Positions 63,643 through 64,000 of a DNA stretch of 64,000 nt are shown one piece after another. The notes beneath the pieces are model-generated. The model ran no database searches and had not been told where the DNA came from. It saw only the letters and a program-made list of their open reading frames with translations. A program made the translations under genes and the position numbers. This DNA comes from Leptospiraceae bacterium (GTDB taxonomy: Bacteria; Spirochaetota; Leptospiria; Leptospirales; Leptospiraceae), in the NCBI GenBank assembly GCA_016708435.1, contig JADJFV010000034.1, forward strand, positions 186,001 through 250,000, read 5' to 3'. Positions within the stretch are counted from its first letter, which is position 1; each line of letters starts with the position of its first letter.

Positions 63643-64000
63643 CTATCTTAGGAAAGGAAAATCTTTCCAATTCCAGTTTCGAGCAGAATTAGTATCAATA
63701 TTATCCGGCACAAGATTCCATAAATACGTTTCCATATACTGAGCGCCTTTAAAATTTATGTAGAAAGAAATTAGCAAGGTAAAAAGCAAAAATCCATACA
63801 GGATTGTCCTTTTATCTATATATTGAACTGAAAAAATAAGATAATAAATGAAAAAAGGGATTGTATCGGATAATAGTCTATATCCATATGAGTGTCCTCC
63901 CCACCAATTTAAATTCCTGGAAACTAGAATCCAATGTAGGATGACAATTGAAAATATAGCATAGTCCAAAACCGAAAGTTTCTCCATTTTCTTCTTTAGA
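63643..64000 (-). CDS. Polytopic membrane protein, 5' end outside window
   Basis: The visible C-terminal part has at least four hydrophobic segments (LDYAIFSIVILHWILVS, TIPFFIYYLIFSVQYI, ILYGFLLFTLLISFYINF) and a NWWGGHSYGYRLL motif that resembles Leptospira glycosyltransferase-like membrane proteins. The frame continues through the window edge (LKKK before the internal ATG at 63987), so the gene is longer than 115 codons. No catalytic residue can be assigned from this piece. Confidence 0.6.
   Translation of the reverse strand, partial: LKKKMEKLSVLDYAIFSIVILHWILVSRNLNWWGGHSYGYRLLSDTIPFFIYYLIFSVQYIDKRTILYGFLLFTLLISFYINFKGAQYMETYLWNLVPDNIDTNSARNWNWKDFPFLR

Overview
The window is AT-rich chromosomal DNA that reads like a member of the Leptospiraceae (Leptospira or a near relative, perhaps a metagenome-assembled genome). 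The pointers are many lipoproteins with loose spirochaete-type lipoboxes (FMNC, SENC, SIQC, IVSC, FATC, LFIGC), an SGNH/DUF1574-like protein together with MBOAT O-acyltransferases, a tRNA-Ile/tRNA-Ala pair with no rRNA beside it, many long proteins of unknown function, and a MurE with a meso-DAP-type DNPR motif. This assignment comes from gene content and style; no database search was possible.

Layout. 1-4774 (minus): a tightly overlapping operon of an AMP-dependent acyl ligase (cut by the window edge), a short-chain dehydrogenase, two different ketoacyl-synthase-III/thiolase-like enzymes and an SGNH-like envelope protein; it looks like a lipid-condensation pathway. 4928-10082 (plus): three tandem paralogous lipoproteins, the middle one frameshifted, then an MBOAT acyltransferase. 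10079-14285: a membrane fatty-acid desaturase paired with a crotonyl-CoA carboxylase/reductase-like enzyme (minus), then a long acyl-CoA dehydrogenase (plus). 14485-23725 (minus): a hotdog thioesterase and a reduced dcw (division and cell wall) cluster, rsmH-ftsL-murE-mraY-ftsW-murG-murC, without ftsI, murF, murD or mraZ, preceded by a lipoprotein gene.

24031-28545 is an accessory island: an MBL-fold hydrolase, three copies of a multi-hairpin intergenic repeat (two in a 204-bp tandem), a roughly 145-bp T/G-only tract, small membrane ORFs, and a caspase-like protease that keeps only the stump of a WD40 domain. 28546-36277 holds a GAF-GAF-PP2C phosphatase and a compact four-gene operon (lipoprotein, haem-binding CxxCH protein, lysine-2,3-aminomutase-like radical-SAM enzyme, D-Ala-D-Ala-ligase-like ATP-grasp enzyme). 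36349-43772 has a large cNMP-binding-domain protein, a two-subunit 3-oxoacid CoA-transferase, a NamZ/DUF1343 muramidase, a rhodanese and an MlaD protein. 44063-48004 is an ArsR regulator facing a ubiB-like/feoA/feoB iron-uptake operon. 48132-57028 carries an XPB-N-terminal-like protein, the tRNA pair, MlaE-MlaF, an RluA pseudouridine synthase, a PhyH-type oxygenase and a repetitive lipoprotein. 57336-63399 is a same-strand run of a response-regulator/HDOD protein, a DUF374 acyltransferase, SppA, a second MBOAT, a lipoprotein and a second PP2C phosphatase. The window ends in the 3' part of a membrane protein gene.

The common themes are envelope building (peptidoglycan precursors, lipid remodelling by MBOAT, Mla, desaturase and KAS enzymes, many lipoproteins) and signalling by PP2C, HDOD and cNMP proteins. 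The points most worth a second look are the multi-hairpin repeat family, the KamA/ATP-grasp operon, the double-KAS-III lipid operon, and a second REP-like repeat family at 14.3 kb and 40.3-40.4 kb.
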